This document shows, in pieces, positions 27,578 through 37,500 of a DNA stretch of 64,000 nucleotides; within the stretch, counting starts at the first letter, position 1, and the number at the start of each line of letters is the position of its first letter. The notes under the pieces are model-generated. The model made no database searches. It was not told the DNA's origin and was given only the letters and a program-made list of their open reading frames with translations. The translations under genes were made by a program, and so were the position numbers. The stretch is from assembly GCF_904831005.1 (NCBI RefSeq), contig NZ_LR882982.1, positions 1,612,001-1,676,000 of the forward strand, given 5' to 3'. The DNA is from Microbacterium hydrocarbonoxydans (lineage in GTDB: Bacteria; Actinomycetota; Actinomycetes; Actinomycetales; Microbacteriaceae).

Positions 27578-27961
27578 CTATGGCATGGGAGAGAAGAGCT
27601 CGCCGATCGCGCAGAGCGTGGCGCCGTCTGACAGCGCCCATACGGCTCTCTTCCCCTGCACCAACGGGCGGAGCACTCCGAGCCCCGGAATGCTCGGCCA
27701 CTCGTTGCCGCGAAGGAGCTCCCCCTCCTGGAGGAAGGAGGCGACGGCGACGGCCAGGCGCTGCGGATGCTCTGCACAGACGCGCAGCGCACGGCCGGCG
27801 ACGTCGATGTGGGCGGTCAGGGCGCCGTGCTCCCCCACCTCGATGCCTGAGGTGACCGGCTCCCTCGGAAGCCCGACCGCCGCGAAGTCGCGCAGGACGG
27901 ACTGCAGAACGGATTCTGCACGGAATCGATGGCGGAGCCGTGCTCGCGACGATTCACTCAT
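27578..27961 (-). CDS. Hypothetical protein, 127 residues
   Basis: An unrecognised 127-residue protein with normal GC-rich third-codon positions and an AAGGAG ribosome site ahead of its ATG, so it is likely real. It starts with a basic helix (SSRARLRHRFRAESVLQSVLRDF) and then has mixed alpha/beta character with the segment HIDVAGRALRVCAEHPQRLAVAVASFLQEG. There is no signal peptide or membrane segment. It sits between the tRNA-Leu gene (convergent) and a divergent TetR regulator, a position often seen for a regulator's target, but this is only positional. Confidence 0.6.
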   Translation of the reverse strand: MSESSRARLRHRFRAESVLQSVLRDFAAVGLPREPVTSGIEVGEHGALTAHIDVAGRALRVCAEHPQRLAVAVASFLQEGELLRGNEWPSIPGLGVLRPLVQGKRAVWALSDGATLCAIGELFSPMP

Positions 27962-28086
27962 GATGGTTCTCCTTCGGGGGCGACGGTGCGATCGGCGGCC
28001 TGCCTGATACGTCTATCCAGAGAGACGGCGCAGAGCCGGTTCCATGACGCGACTGTCGCCGGCCCGCCGTGCGACGCATGCACCGA

Positions 28087-28092
28087 TAGCAT
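28087..28092 (+). promoter_or_regulatory. -10 element for a leaderless tetR-type transcript
   Basis: TAGCAT lies 12 to 7 bases before the ATG at 28099. The AGGAG directly beside the ATG is too close for normal Shine-Dalgarno use. Confidence 0.5.
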
Positions 28093-28098
28093 CAGGAG

Positions 28099-28704
28099 AT
28101 GACCGATCCGTCCCCCGGCGTCCCCCGCGCCAGGGGACGCTATGCCAAGGGCATCGCGCGTCGGCAGGAGATCCTCGACAAGGCGATCGAGGTCTTCGCC
28201 CGTCGCGGTTCGAAGAAGACGACGCTGCGCGCGATCGCCGAAGAGGTCGGAGTGACGCACGCGGCTCTCACGCACTACTTCGGCTCCCTGGAGGAGCTGT
28301 TGGTCGCCGTCTATCGCGAGTCCGAGCGGCGGGCCGACGACGAGCATCCGAAACAGAGCGACCTGAGCCCCGCGATGATGATGCGCGTCTCCGCGGAGGA
28401 GAATCGGACCATTCCCGGCCTCGTGCAGCTCTATTCCACGCTCGTCGCCACAGCGCTCGAGGAGAATCATCCGGTCGCCCACGAGTTCGCCACGCAGCGC
28501 TTCTCGCGTCTTCGCGCCGAGATGGCGGAGCGTGTGCGCGAGATGCAGCGCTCAGGGCAGTTGCGCGCGGATCTCGACCCGAATCTGGTCGCCGCCCTCG
28601 TGATCGCCGCATCGGATGGCCTGCAGACGCAATGGCTGCTCGATCCGACCGTCGAGCATGAGGCGGCCCTCGAGATGCTCGACCGGCTGCTGGCTCGTGA
28701 CTGA
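28099..28704 (+). CDS. TetR/AcrR family transcriptional regulator
   Basis: This 201-residue repressor-type protein has an N-terminal HTH (ILDKAIEVFARRGSKKTTLRAIAEEVGVTHAALTHYFGS, about 24-62) and an all-helical C-terminal ligand-binding and dimerisation domain. The Pro/Arg-rich first 15 residues are a typical flexible arm. The ligand and operator are unknown. Nearby candidates for control are the isomerase/dehydrogenase pair downstream, convergent beyond a strong hairpin, and the divergent hypothetical gene. Confidence 0.93.
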   Translation: MTDPSPGVPRARGRYAKGIARRQEILDKAIEVFARRGSKKTTLRAIAEEVGVTHAALTHYFGSLEELLVAVYRESERRADDEHPKQSDLSPAMMMRVSAEENRTIPGLVQLYSTLVATALEENHPVAHEFATQRFSRLRAEMAERVREMQRSGQLRADLDPNLVAALVIAASDGLQTQWLLDPTVEHEAALEMLDRLLARD

Positions 28705-28731
28705 GCGACGCTCGCGGCGCTCATCGCAGTG

Positions 28732-28778
28732 AGAGGCCCTCGGGCCGTGGGCGTGTCGCCTACGGCCCGAGGGCCTCT
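28732..28778. terminator. Bidirectional hairpin terminator
   Basis: Perfectly complementary 17-base arms (28732-28748 and 28762-28778) extend through four further pairs, one of them G-T, to a 5-base GTGTC loop. It lies between the convergent TetR gene and the oxidoreductase gene. Confidence 0.85.
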
Positions 28779-28800
28779 GTCGATGCGGTGCGAGTCGCTG

Positions 28801-29925
28801 TCAGAGCGTCGCCGCGAACGGGTCGAAGTCGGCGGGCAGCAGTGGCACGGGGGCGACCGTGCTCTCGACGACGACCGTCGTGCCCGTCGCGGCCGACTCC
28901 TGTGCGGAGAGCAGGATGTCGAGCACGTGGAAGCCGAGCTCACCGGAGGCGACGTGCGGGCGGGCCGCGGCGATCGCGCGCACCATGTCGAGTGCGCCGA
29001 GGCCACGACCGACCGCGACGTCGTCGTGCTCGATCTCGATCCACTCCTGGGTGAAGGACATGCCGTCACGGATCACGCCGAGCGGCTTCACGTAGGCGAT
29101 GCGTCCCGCGAACGCATTCGGGTCGGGGATCACGATGGTCCCCTCGGTGCCGTGGATCTCGACGATGCCGTGGCGCTCGAGCGCCGAGTCGAAGCTCAGC
29201 AGGCTCTGCGCCTGAGCGCCCGCCTCGAAGGCGGTGACGATCTGGATCGTCGAGGGAACCTCGACCGGGAAGGTCGTGCCGGCGTTCGGGCCGGTGTGGA
29301 TCTCCCGCTCCTCGCGTGCCTTCGACCCGACGGCCGACACGCGGTCCACCGGACCGAGCAGGCTCACCAGCGCCGAGAAGTAGTACGGCCCCATGTCGAG
29401 CAGCGGGCCTGCGCCCTCGGCGAAGAGGAATGCAGGGTTCGGGTGCCACAGGTCAGGGCCCTGGGTCTGGAACACGGTCTGAGCGAAGAGCGGACGGCCG
29501 ATGACGCCGTCTTCGATCGCACGCCGTGCGGCCTGGAATCCCGGCCCGAGCAGCGTGTCGGGGGCCGAGCCGACGCGGAGTCCGGCCGCCTCGGCTTCCC
29601 GAAGCAGCTCGGCTGCCCCTGCGCGGTCGAGACCGAGCGGCTTCTCGGTCCAGACGTGCTTCCCTGCCGCGATCGCTGCACGCGAGATCTCGATGTGCAC
29701 GGCCGGGATCGTGAGGTTGACGACGAGGTCGACCCCGGGATGAGCCAGCACGTCCGCGGCTGATCCGAAGGCGGGGACACCGTACTTCTCTGCCTGAGCC
29801 TGCGCGCGTTCCGTCAGCAGGTCGCCGACGATCAGGACCTCGACGTCGGGGAACGACGACAGGTTCTCGAGGTAGGTGTCGCTGATGACTCCGACGCCGA
29901 TGATGCCGATGCCGACCGCGCTCAT
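28801..29925 (-). CDS. Gfo/Idh/MocA family oxidoreductase
   Basis: The 374-residue enzyme has an N-terminal Rossmann domain (IGIIGVGVISDTYLENL; DLLTERAQAQAEKYGV; WTEKPLGLD with the EKP substrate/NAD motif near residue 100) and a C-terminal GFO/IDH-like alpha/beta domain (LLDMGPYYFSALVSLLG). These enzymes oxidise sugars, inositols or related alcohols with NAD(P). It follows, with an ATGA overlap, a sugar phosphate isomerase/epimerase-like gene, a frequent pairing in carbohydrate or inositol catabolism. The substrate is not identifiable. Confidence 0.92.
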   Translation of the reverse strand: MSAVGIGIIGVGVISDTYLENLSSFPDVEVLIVGDLLTERAQAQAEKYGVPAFGSAADVLAHPGVDLVVNLTIPAVHIEISRAAIAAGKHVWTEKPLGLDRAGAAELLREAEAAGLRVGSAPDTLLGPGFQAARRAIEDGVIGRPLFAQTVFQTQGPDLWHPNPAFLFAEGAGPLLDMGPYYFSALVSLLGPVDRVSAVGSKAREEREIHTGPNAGTTFPVEVPSTIQIVTAFEAGAQAQSLLSFDSALERHGIVEIHGTEGTIVIPDPNAFAGRIAYVKPLGVIRDGMSFTQEWIEIEHDDVAVGRGLGALDMVRAIAAARPHVASGELGFHVLDILLSAQESAATGTTVVVESTVAPVPLLPADFDPFAATL

Positions 29926-30746
29926 CGTGCGTACCCGCCTTCGATGAGGAACGAGTAGCTGGCAGCGATGTCGGCGAACACGTCGCCCGGCGCGTTGTCG
30001 TACTCGATGATCGCGTACTCGAGGCCGGTTGCGGCTCGAAGCGATGCGGCCAGGGGAACGTCGCCCGTTCCCGCGTGTCGCTGGTCGAGCGCATCGGACC
30101 CGAATTCGGCTGCGCCTGGTGCGAAGGGGTTGCGCGCAGGTGCCACGCCGTCCTTGACGTGCACCGCGACGAGGCGGTCACCGAGACGCGAGACGAGCGC
30201 AGGCACGTCCTGCCCGCCGACGAGCGCCCAGTACAGGTCGAGTTCGATCGCCACGCGGTCATCGGTGAGCGCGACGAAGCGCTCGAACGCGGTCTCGCCG
30301 TCGAAGTCCTCCACGAACTCCTGCGCGTGGTTGTGGTAGCCGACCTCGAGTCCGAAGCCCGCGGCCGTCTCGGCGAGGGCGTTCAGTCGGTCGGCGATGT
30401 CTGTCACGCCCTCGATCGTGAACCAGCGCTCCGGAGCGACGAACGGATCGATGACGGTCTTCAGCCCCACCTTCGCCGCGGCCTCGAAGACGACCTCGGG
30501 GGCAGGCGTCGGGATGGAGCCGTCCGGTGTCCAGAGCTCGTCCGAGAGAAGAGGCGCATGACCTGTCGGAGATGCGAGTCCGGCCGCGTCGAGCGCCGCG
30601 CGGATCTCGTCAGGGCGTCGTACGAAGTCGAACGCCTCGACGTTGCGAAGGCCGATCGCCGCGAGCTTCTCGAGCGAACCCTCCATGTCGGCGGAGAACT
30701 CCGCGGCGAGTGTGTACAGCTGGACTGAGGCTTCTGGCAGGGCCAC
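29922..30746 (-). CDS. Sugar phosphate isomerase/epimerase family protein (xylose isomerase-like TIM barrel)
   Basis: This 274-residue TIM-barrel protein of the AP-endonuclease/xylose-isomerase-like group shows VQLYTLAAEF at strand 1, GYHNHAQEF, ELDLYWALVGGQD and HVKDGV, where His and acidic residues form the metal site. The start is a GTG at 30746 with AAGGAAGG ahead; the frame is open to 30818, but that segment overlaps the promoter. The pairing with the Gfo/Idh/MocA gene by a 4-base overlap suggests a short sugar or inositol pathway. The exact substrate is unknown. Confidence 0.88.
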   Translation of the reverse strand: MALPEASVQLYTLAAEFSADMEGSLEKLAAIGLRNVEAFDFVRRPDEIRAALDAAGLASPTGHAPLLSDELWTPDGSIPTPAPEVVFEAAAKVGLKTVIDPFVAPERWFTIEGVTDIADRLNALAETAAGFGLEVGYHNHAQEFVEDFDGETAFERFVALTDDRVAIELDLYWALVGGQDVPALVSRLGDRLVAVHVKDGVAPARNPFAPGAAEFGSDALDQRHAGTGDVPLAASLRAATGLEYAIIEYDNAPGDVFADIAASYSFLIEGGYAR

Positions 30747-30798
30747 GGTGACCTTCCTTCGGTGTGCTGATCGCTGACGACCCGTGTCGTCGGCCATC

Positions 30799-30804
30799 AG
30801 ATTA
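30799..30804 (-). promoter_or_regulatory. Probable -10 element of the isomerase-dehydrogenase operon
   Basis: On the reverse strand TAATCT fits the -10 consensus about 55 bases before the GTG at 30746, giving a leader of about 45 bases. No -35 is evident. Confidence 0.4.
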
Positions 30805-30854
30805 GCAGAAACCTCCACCTGGAAGTTGTTCGATCCACGTGTGTCGCCTGCGGC

Positions 30855-31568
30855 TCATCCCTGTGCGAGCGCCTCGATCTCCTGCAGGACCCTCGGGTGT
30901 GCGAGGACGCGAAAGTGACCGCCGGTGTGCAACCGCACGTTCCTCCTGGCGCCGGAGAGTTCGCTCCCTTCCGGTATATGGGGGTCGAAGGCGGCGTACA
31001 GCGAGACGATGCGATCATTCACCTCGCGCCTGCGGGCGAGTTCCAGGATCGACGGGTCGGAGGGTGAGAAGGCGCGCACCGACCGTGTGGGGAACAGCCG
31101 CGCGTAGCGAGAACCCCCGAATGGTGCGGCGACCGCGACCATCGCGCGCACCCGCTGCCCCTCGACTCCGGTCATCGCCGCCTTCCCCGCGAGGCCCCCC
31201 TTGCTGTGCGCGACGATGAGCGCATCCGTCATATCCGCCTGCGCCAGAAGATCCGAGACATGTCTCGCGGTCTCGAGCACAGGGAGTCGGTTGTGCGAGA
31301 GCGTCTCGACGACGTGCACCGGGTGGCCTCGCTCGTGCAGCGCCGTCACCAGCGGCTGCATGAATCGCCAGGTCTCGTACACGCCGGGGATGATGACGAT
31401 CGGCAGCCTGTGCCCGCTGCGGAAGGCAGCCGGATCGCCGCGTCCCACCGAGGCGCGCAGCTGCCAGTAACCCGCGTACGCATAGTCTGCCGCCCACCAG
31501 GCAGCGCGCTGCCACCAGGGGATCTGTGGATACGACGAAGGGGCGGAACCGCGGTTCCGCCCCTTCAC
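30855..31568 (-). CDS. Alpha/beta hydrolase
   Basis: This 237-residue alpha/beta hydrolase has the nucleophile elbow AHSKGG (Ser) near residue 121, an oxyanion strand IVIIPGVYETW, and a late GGHFRVLAHPRVL with the likely catalytic His. It resembles a lipase-like family with an aromatic N-terminal helix (WWQRAAWWAADYAYAGYWQL). The start is uncertain: the only in-frame start before that helix is GTG 31568, and its first codons lie within the perfect pyk hairpin. A GTG 40 codons later is the next choice but would cut the aromatic helix. Substrate unknown. Confidence 0.8.
   Translation of the reverse strand: MKGRNRGSAPSSYPQIPWWQRAAWWAADYAYAGYWQLRASVGRGDPAAFRSGHRLPIVIIPGVYETWRFMQPLVTALHERGHPVHVVETLSHNRLPVLETARHVSDLLAQADMTDALIVAHSKGGLAGKAAMTGVEGQRVRAMVAVAAPFGGSRYARLFPTRSVRAFSPSDPSILELARRREVNDRIVSLYAAFDPHIPEGSELSGARRNVRLHTGGHFRVLAHPRVLQEIEALAQG
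31537..31566 (-). terminator. Hairpin terminator after pyk
   Basis: A 30-base perfect palindrome folds as a 13-bp stem (GAAGGGGCGGAAC with its complement) and a CGCG loop, 14 bases past the pyk stop. It overlaps the first codons of the hydrolase frame. Confidence 0.75.
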
Positions 31569-31579
31569 TGCACGTCCGA

Positions 31580-33031
31580 TCAGACGGTCGCCTCCTTGTA
31601 GATGGGAGCGGCGCCGTTGACGGCGTCGCCCACCTTGTGGACGCGGATGTCGTTGGTCGAGCCGACGATTCCGGGAGGGGATCCGGAGATCACGACGACC
31701 TTGTCTCCTTCAGCGGCGAGGCCGTTGGAGAGCAGATAGTCGTCGACCTGGAGATACATGAGGTCGGTGTGCTGGACCATGTCGACGAGCTTCGACTGGA
31801 TGCCCCACGTCAGCGCCATACGACGGCGGATGCCGGGCTCGGGCGTGAAGGCGATCATCGGGATGCGCGAACGCAGACGCGAGAGGCGGCGCGCCGAATC
31901 CCCCGACTGGGTGAACACGCACAGGTACTTCGCCTCGACGAACTCGGCGACCTCGAGCGCTGCGAGGGTGATGGCGCCACCCTGCGTGCGAGGTTTGGTC
32001 GTCAGCGGCGCGATGCGCTCCAGACCGTGCTCCTCGGTCGACTCGATGATGCGGGCCATGGTCTCGACGACGACGACCGGGTAGTCGCCCACGCTGGTCT
32101 CGCCCGAGAGCATCACGGCATCAGCGCCGTCGAGCACGGCGTTCGCGACGTCGGACGTCTCGGCGCGCGTGGGCACGGGGCTGTTGATCATGGACTCGAG
32201 CATCTGGGTCGCGACGATGACCGGCTTGGCCATGCGGCGCGCGAGCTCGACGGCACGCTTCTGCACGATCGGCACGGCCTCGAGCGGAAGCTCGACGCCG
32301 AGGTCGCCTCGGGCGACCATGATCGCATCGAACGCGTCGACGATCTCCTCGAGCGCGTCGACGGCCTGCGGCTTCTCGACCTTGGCGATGACGGGGACCT
32401 TGACGCCCTCTTCAGCCATGATCTCGTGCACGCGGCTGACGTCCTCGGCATTGCGGACGAACGACAGAGCGATGAGGTCGGCGCCGATGCGCAGACCCCA
32501 ACGCAGGTCGTCCTCGTCCTTCTCGCTCAGGGCGGGGACGTTCACCGCGACACCGGGCAGGTTGATGCCCTTGTTGTTCGACACCGCGCCGGCGACGATG
32601 ACCTTGGTGGTCACGGTGACGCCGTCGGTCTCGACGACCTCGACGCGGACCTTGCCGTCGTCGATGAGCAGGAAGTCACCCGGCTTGACGTCCTGAGGCA
32701 GACCCTTGAAGGTCGTTCCGCAGATGTCCTTGTTGCCGATGATGTCTTCGGTCGTGATCTTGAAGATGTCGCCCTTGGCGAGCTCGTAGGGACCTGCCTC
32801 GAACTTGCCGAGGCGGATCTTCGGTCCCTGCAGGTCGACGAGGATCGAGACGGCGCGGCCTGCGTCGTCTGCGGCCCGACGCACGTTGGCGTAGTTGTTC
32901 TCGTGCACGGAGTAGTCACCGTGGCTGAGGTTCAGACGGGCGACATCCACGCCGGCGTCGATGAGTGCACGCACGGTCTCGTACGTGGATGTGGCGGGTC
33001 CCAGGGTGGCGACGATTTTCGCGCGTCTCAA
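31580..33031 (-). CDS. pyk: Pyruvate kinase
   Basis: The 483-residue glycolytic enzyme converts PEP and ADP to pyruvate and ATP. It has RRAKIVATLGPA at the N-terminus, ARLNLSHGD and DLQGPKIRLG (substrate Arg and Lys), AKVEKPQAV with the catalytic Lys, and MVARGDLGVELP. The C-terminal regulatory domain is present. The start is a TTG with GGAGCAATCT ahead; this non-ATG start may keep translation modest. It follows gltD by 55 bases and ends at a strong hairpin. The order lgt-gltB-gltD-pyk resembles other Actinobacteria. Confidence 0.95.
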   Translation of the reverse strand: MRRAKIVATLGPATSTYETVRALIDAGVDVARLNLSHGDYSVHENNYANVRRAADDAGRAVSILVDLQGPKIRLGKFEAGPYELAKGDIFKITTEDIIGNKDICGTTFKGLPQDVKPGDFLLIDDGKVRVEVVETDGVTVTTKVIVAGAVSNNKGINLPGVAVNVPALSEKDEDDLRWGLRIGADLIALSFVRNAEDVSRVHEIMAEEGVKVPVIAKVEKPQAVDALEEIVDAFDAIMVARGDLGVELPLEAVPIVQKRAVELARRMAKPVIVATQMLESMINSPVPTRAETSDVANAVLDGADAVMLSGETSVGDYPVVVVETMARIIESTEEHGLERIAPLTTKPRTQGGAITLAALEVAEFVEAKYLCVFTQSGDSARRLSRLRSRIPMIAFTPEPGIRRRMALTWGIQSKLVDMVQHTDLMYLQVDDYLLSNGLAAEGDKVVVISGSPPGIVGSTNDIRVHKVGDAVNGAAPIYKEATV

Positions 33032-33086
33032 AGATTGCTCCAGGGTAGTGGGGGATGGAAATCAGGCGACGGTGCCGCGGCTCAGC

Positions 33087-34553
33087 CTACGCGGGCTGAA
33101 GGCCGATAGCGACTTCATGAGGACGCACCGGCTCGGGCAGCACGGTGGTTCCCATGAGGAACCGGTCGACGTTCGCGGCTGCGGCGCGACCTTCGGCGAT
33201 CGCCCAGACGATCAGCGACTGTCCACGACCGGCATCGCCTGCCACGAACACGCCCGGAACGGTGGACTCGTAGTTGTCCGCACGCTGGAAGGCACCGCGG
33301 TCGGTCATCTGCGGTCGGACGTCGTCGGTGAAGCCGTCCTGCTCGGGGCCGGTGAAACCCATCGCGATCAGAACGAGATCCGCGGGGATCTCTCGCTCCG
33401 TTCCGCTCTTCGGCACACGACGGCCGTCGATGTACTCGGTCTCGGCCACGCGGAGAGCGCGGACCTCGCCGACGTCGTTCGAGAGGAACTCGACGGTCGA
33501 CGCCAGGAACACGCGCTCGCCACCCTCCTCATGTGCGGACTGCACCTCGAACACGGTCGGCATCATGGGCCAGGGCTGGTGCCCCGGGCGCTCGGTACCC
33601 GGCTGCTTTCCGATCGCGAGGTTCGTGACGCTCAGCGCACCCTGGCGATGCGCCGTGCCGATGCAGTCGGCTCCCGTGTCGCCTCCTCCGATGACGATGA
33701 CGTGCTTGCCCTCTGCTGTGATCTGCTCGGTGACCTTGTCGCCGGCGACCGCGTGATTCGACTCGACCAGGTACTCCATGGCGAAATGCACACCGTCGAG
33801 GTCGCGTCCGGGGATCGACAGGTCTCGCGGGACCGTGGAACCGGTCGAGACGACCACCGCGTCGTAGCGGGCGCGAAGGTCTGCCCAGGAGATGTCCTTG
33901 CCGATCTCGACGCCGGCGCGGAAACGTGTTCCCTCTTCCTGCATCTGACGAAGCCTGGACTCGAGCTGGCCCTTCTCCATCTTGAAATCAGGGATGCCGT
34001 AGCGCAGCAGACCACCGATGCGATCGTCGCGCTCGAACACCGCGACGGTGTGCCCCGCGCGCGTCAGCTGCTGTGCGGCGGCGAGGCCCGCGGGACCCGA
34101 GCCGACGACGGCGACCGTCTTGCCGGTGAGGCGTGCGGGCGGCTGTGGCTCGACCCATCCCTTGGCGAACGCCTCGTCGATGATCGAGACCTCGATCTGC
34201 TTGATCGTGACCGGCGGCTGGTTGATGCCGAGCACGCACGCGCTCTCGCACGGCGCTGGGCACAGACGACCGGTGAACTCCGGGAAGTTGTTGGTCGCGT
34301 GCAGACGATCGATCGCGGCACGGCCTTCGCCCCGCCACGTCAGATCGTTCCACTCCGGGATCAGGTTGCCGAGCGGGCATCCCGAGTGGCAGAACGGCAC
34401 GCCGCAGTCCATGCAGCGGCTCGCCTGCCGGCGGAGCACGGCCTGATCGCCGGGTTCGTACACCTCTTTCCAGTCCATGATGCGGACGGGGACGGGGCGG
34501 CGCTTGGGAAGCTCACGCTCCGTGACCTTCAAAAAGCCTTTGGGATCAGCCAC
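33087..34553 (-). CDS. gltD: Glutamate synthase small subunit
   Basis: GltD passes electrons from NADPH through FAD and Fe-S clusters to GltB. The 488-residue product has N-terminal cysteine motifs ([16 protein letters not shown] and [12 protein letters not shown]) for Fe-S clusters, then an FAD-binding Rossmann motif [15 protein letters not shown], then a NADPH-binding GGGDTGADC motif near 290, and a C-terminal [23 protein letters not shown]. The start is a GTG that overlaps the gltB stop by 8 bases, so translation is coupled. It is the standard partner of gltB. Confidence 0.96.
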   Translation of the reverse strand: MADPKGFLKVTERELPKRRPVPVRIMDWKEVYEPGDQAVLRRQASRCMDCGVPFCHSGCPLGNLIPEWNDLTWRGEGRAAIDRLHATNNFPEFTGRLCPAPCESACVLGINQPPVTIKQIEVSIIDEAFAKGWVEPQPPARLTGKTVAVVGSGPAGLAAAQQLTRAGHTVAVFERDDRIGGLLRYGIPDFKMEKGQLESRLRQMQEEGTRFRAGVEIGKDISWADLRARYDAVVVSTGSTVPRDLSIPGRDLDGVHFAMEYLVESNHAVAGDKVTEQITAEGKHVIVIGGGDTGADCIGTAHRQGALSVTNLAIGKQPGTERPGHQPWPMMPTVFEVQSAHEEGGERVFLASTVEFLSNDVGEVRALRVAETEYIDGRRVPKSGTEREIPADLVLIAMGFTGPEQDGFTDDVRPQMTDRGAFQRADNYESTVPGVFVAGDAGRGQSLIVWAIAEGRAAAANVDRFLMGTTVLPEPVRPHEVAIGLQPA

Positions 34554-37500
34554 CGGTCACCTCCAGGATGCGGTTCCATACGATGTCGCCGTCGGGATCG
34601 ATCCCCTCGGCGACTGCTTCATCGCGCATGCTGCGAACAGCGGCGTAGTCGCGCGGAAGCACCTTCGTGAACTGGCCGGCGATCTCATCGAATCGCGCCA
34701 GGATGTCGGAGCCGAGCGGCGAGGCCGTACGCTCCACGTGCTCGGCGATCAGGCTGCGGAGCACTTCGAGATCCGCGCGATCGAGCGGCTCGAGCAGCAA
34801 TTCCCCGCTGCTGAGCGACTGCGCGTTGATCTTGCCGGTGTCGAGGGAACGGATGTACGCCACTCCCCCGGACATTCCGGCGCCCAGATTGCGGCCGGTG
34901 GATCCGAGGATCACGGCGACGCCGCCCGTCATGTACTCGAGCGCGTGGTCTCCCACGCCCTCGACGACGGCCGTGGCGCCTGAGTTGCGCACCAGGAAGC
35001 GTTCGCCGACCACGCCTGAGAGGAACATGGTGCCCGAGGTGGCTCCGTATCCGATGACGTTGCCCGCGATCACGTTCTCGTGCGGAACGATCTTCGAGCC
35101 GCGCGGCGGACGGATCGAGATGTCGCCGCCCGACAGGCCCTTGCCGACGTAGTCGTTCGAATCGCCTTCCAGACGCAGCACGATGCCGGACGGGAGGAAG
35201 GCACCGAGTGACTGACCGGCCGTTCCGTGGAGCGTGACGTCGATCGTGCCGCGGGGAAGTCCCGCCGCGCCATGACGCGAGGTCACCTGGTGACCCAGCA
35301 TCGTGCCGACCGCACGCTCGGTGTTCGCGATGGGGAGCTCGGCGACCACGGGCTCGCCGTTCAACAGGGCGCTCTTCGCGATGTCGATCAGCTGCACATC
35401 GAAGTGCTTCTCGAGCTCGTGGTCCTGAGTGCGGGCACTGCGGCGAGGCTCGCTCGCCGGGAACGCGGGGCCGTCGAGGACAGGGCTCAGGTCGAGGCCC
35501 TCGGCCTTCCAGTGATCGACGGCGGCATCGACCTCGAGAAGCTCCGCACGACCGACGATCTCGTCGATCGAACGGAAGCCGAGTGCGGCGAGGTGCTCGC
35601 GAACCTCTTCGGCGATGAACTCCATGAAGTTCACGACGAACTCGGGCTTGCCGCTGAAGCGCTCGCGCAGCACCGGGTTCTGGGTCGCGACACCGACCGG
35701 GCAGGTGTCGAGGTGGCAGACGCGCATCATGATGCATCCGCTCACGACGAGCGGAGCAGTCGCGAATCCGAACTCCTCCGCGCCGAGCAGGGCGCCGATG
35801 ATGACGTCGCGCCCTGTCTTGAGCTGGCCGTCGACCTGCACGACCACGCGATCGCGCATGCCGTTGAGCATCAGCGTCTGCTGAGTCTCGGCCAGGCCGA
35901 GCTCCCACGGGGTGCCGGCGTGCTTGAGGGAGTTCAACGGGCTCGCGCCCGTGCCTCCGTCGTGGCCCGAGACGAGGATGACGTCGCTGAGAGCCTTGGC
36001 GACACCGGCCGAGACCGCTCCGATGCCGGACTGGCTCACGAGCTTCGTGTGGATCCGTGCCTCGGGGTTGGCGCGCTTGAGGTCGAAGATGAGCTGCTTG
36101 AGGTCTTCGATCGAGTAGATGTCATGGTGCGGAGGAGGCGAGATCAGCCCGACACCGGGAGTGCCGCCGCGCGTGCGAGCGACCCAGGGGTAGACCTTCT
36201 GCGGAGGCAGCTGACCGCCTTCACCGGGCTTCGCGCCCTGCGCGAGCTTGATCTGGATGTCGTCGGCCTCGGTCAGGTACAGACTCGTGACACCGAAGCG
36301 TCCTGACGCGACCTGCTTGATGGCGCTGCGGCGTTCCGGATCGACGAGACGATCGACGTCTTCCCCGCCCTCTCCGGTGTTCGACTTGCCGCCGAGACGG
36401 TTCATCGCGATCGCCAGTGTCTCGTGTGCTTCCTTCGAGATCGAGCCGTAGCTCATGGCGCCCGTCGAGAACCGCTTCACGATCGATGAGACGGACTCGA
36501 CCTCGTCCAGCGGAACAGGCTTGCGTGTGCCGGTCCGGAGTGTGAACAGTCCGCGCAGCGTCTTGAGCTCTGCCGCCTGGTCGTCGACGAGCCTCGTGTA
36601 CTCGCGGAAGACGTCGTAGCGGCGCTCCCTGGTCGCATGCTGCAGCTTGAACACCGTCTCGGGGCTGAAGAGGTGCGGTGAACCGTCACGGCGCCACTGG
36701 TACTCGCCTCCGGTCCACAGGCGCTCATGTGCGCGAGCCGCCTCGTCTTCCGGGTAGGCGTAGTCGTGGCGAGCCTGGTTCTCGATGAAGATCTCTTCGA
36801 TCCCGATGCCGCCGAGCTTCGACTCGGTGCGGGTGAAGTACTTGTCGATGAACTCCTCGCTCAGTCCCACGGCCTCGAAGACCTGGGCGCCCGCATACGA
36901 CGACACCGTCGAGATGCCCATCTTCGACATGATCTTCAAGACGCCCTTGCCGAGCGCGTAGATCAGGTTGCGGACAGCCTTCTCGGGACTGATGCCCGTG
37001 ATGTAGCCGGTGCGCACGAGATGCTCGACCGTCTCCATCGCGAGGTACGGGTTGACCGCCGAGGCTCCGTATCCGATCAGCGTCGCGACGTGGTGGACCT
37101 CGCGGACGTCGCCGGCTTCGACGATCAGACCGACCTTCATCCGGTTCTCACGACGGATCAGGTGATGGTGGATCGCCGACACCATGAGCAGCGACGGGAT
37201 CGGCGTCAGGTCCTTGTTCGAGTCCCGGTCGGACAGGATGATGAACTCGGCGCCCTGCGCGATCGCCTCGTCGACCTCGGTGCACATCTCGGTGAGACGC
37301 TGCTCGAGCGTGTTGGAACCGGCGTCGAAGTGGTAGAGACCACGGATCGTCACGCTGGACCGATCGGGCAGCGCCTTGTCGATGTGACGGATCTTCGCCA
37401 GCTCGTCGTTGTCGATGACGGGGAAGTCGAGCGATACCGTCCGCGTGTGGTCAGGACCCCACGTGAGCAGGTTGCTCTCGGGCCCGAGGCCCAGCTTGAG

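Noticed and set aside
27481-27855. Open frame crossing tRNA-Leu
   Set aside because: It runs through the tRNA and antisense to a better-supported gene; codon pattern is poor.
28732-28778. Repeat considered as a mobile-element end
   Set aside because: It is a single hairpin between convergent genes, with no transposase or direct repeats, so it is a terminator.
31526-34670. Long antisense frames over pyk and gltD
   Set aside because: Both are mirror frames of well-supported enzymes.
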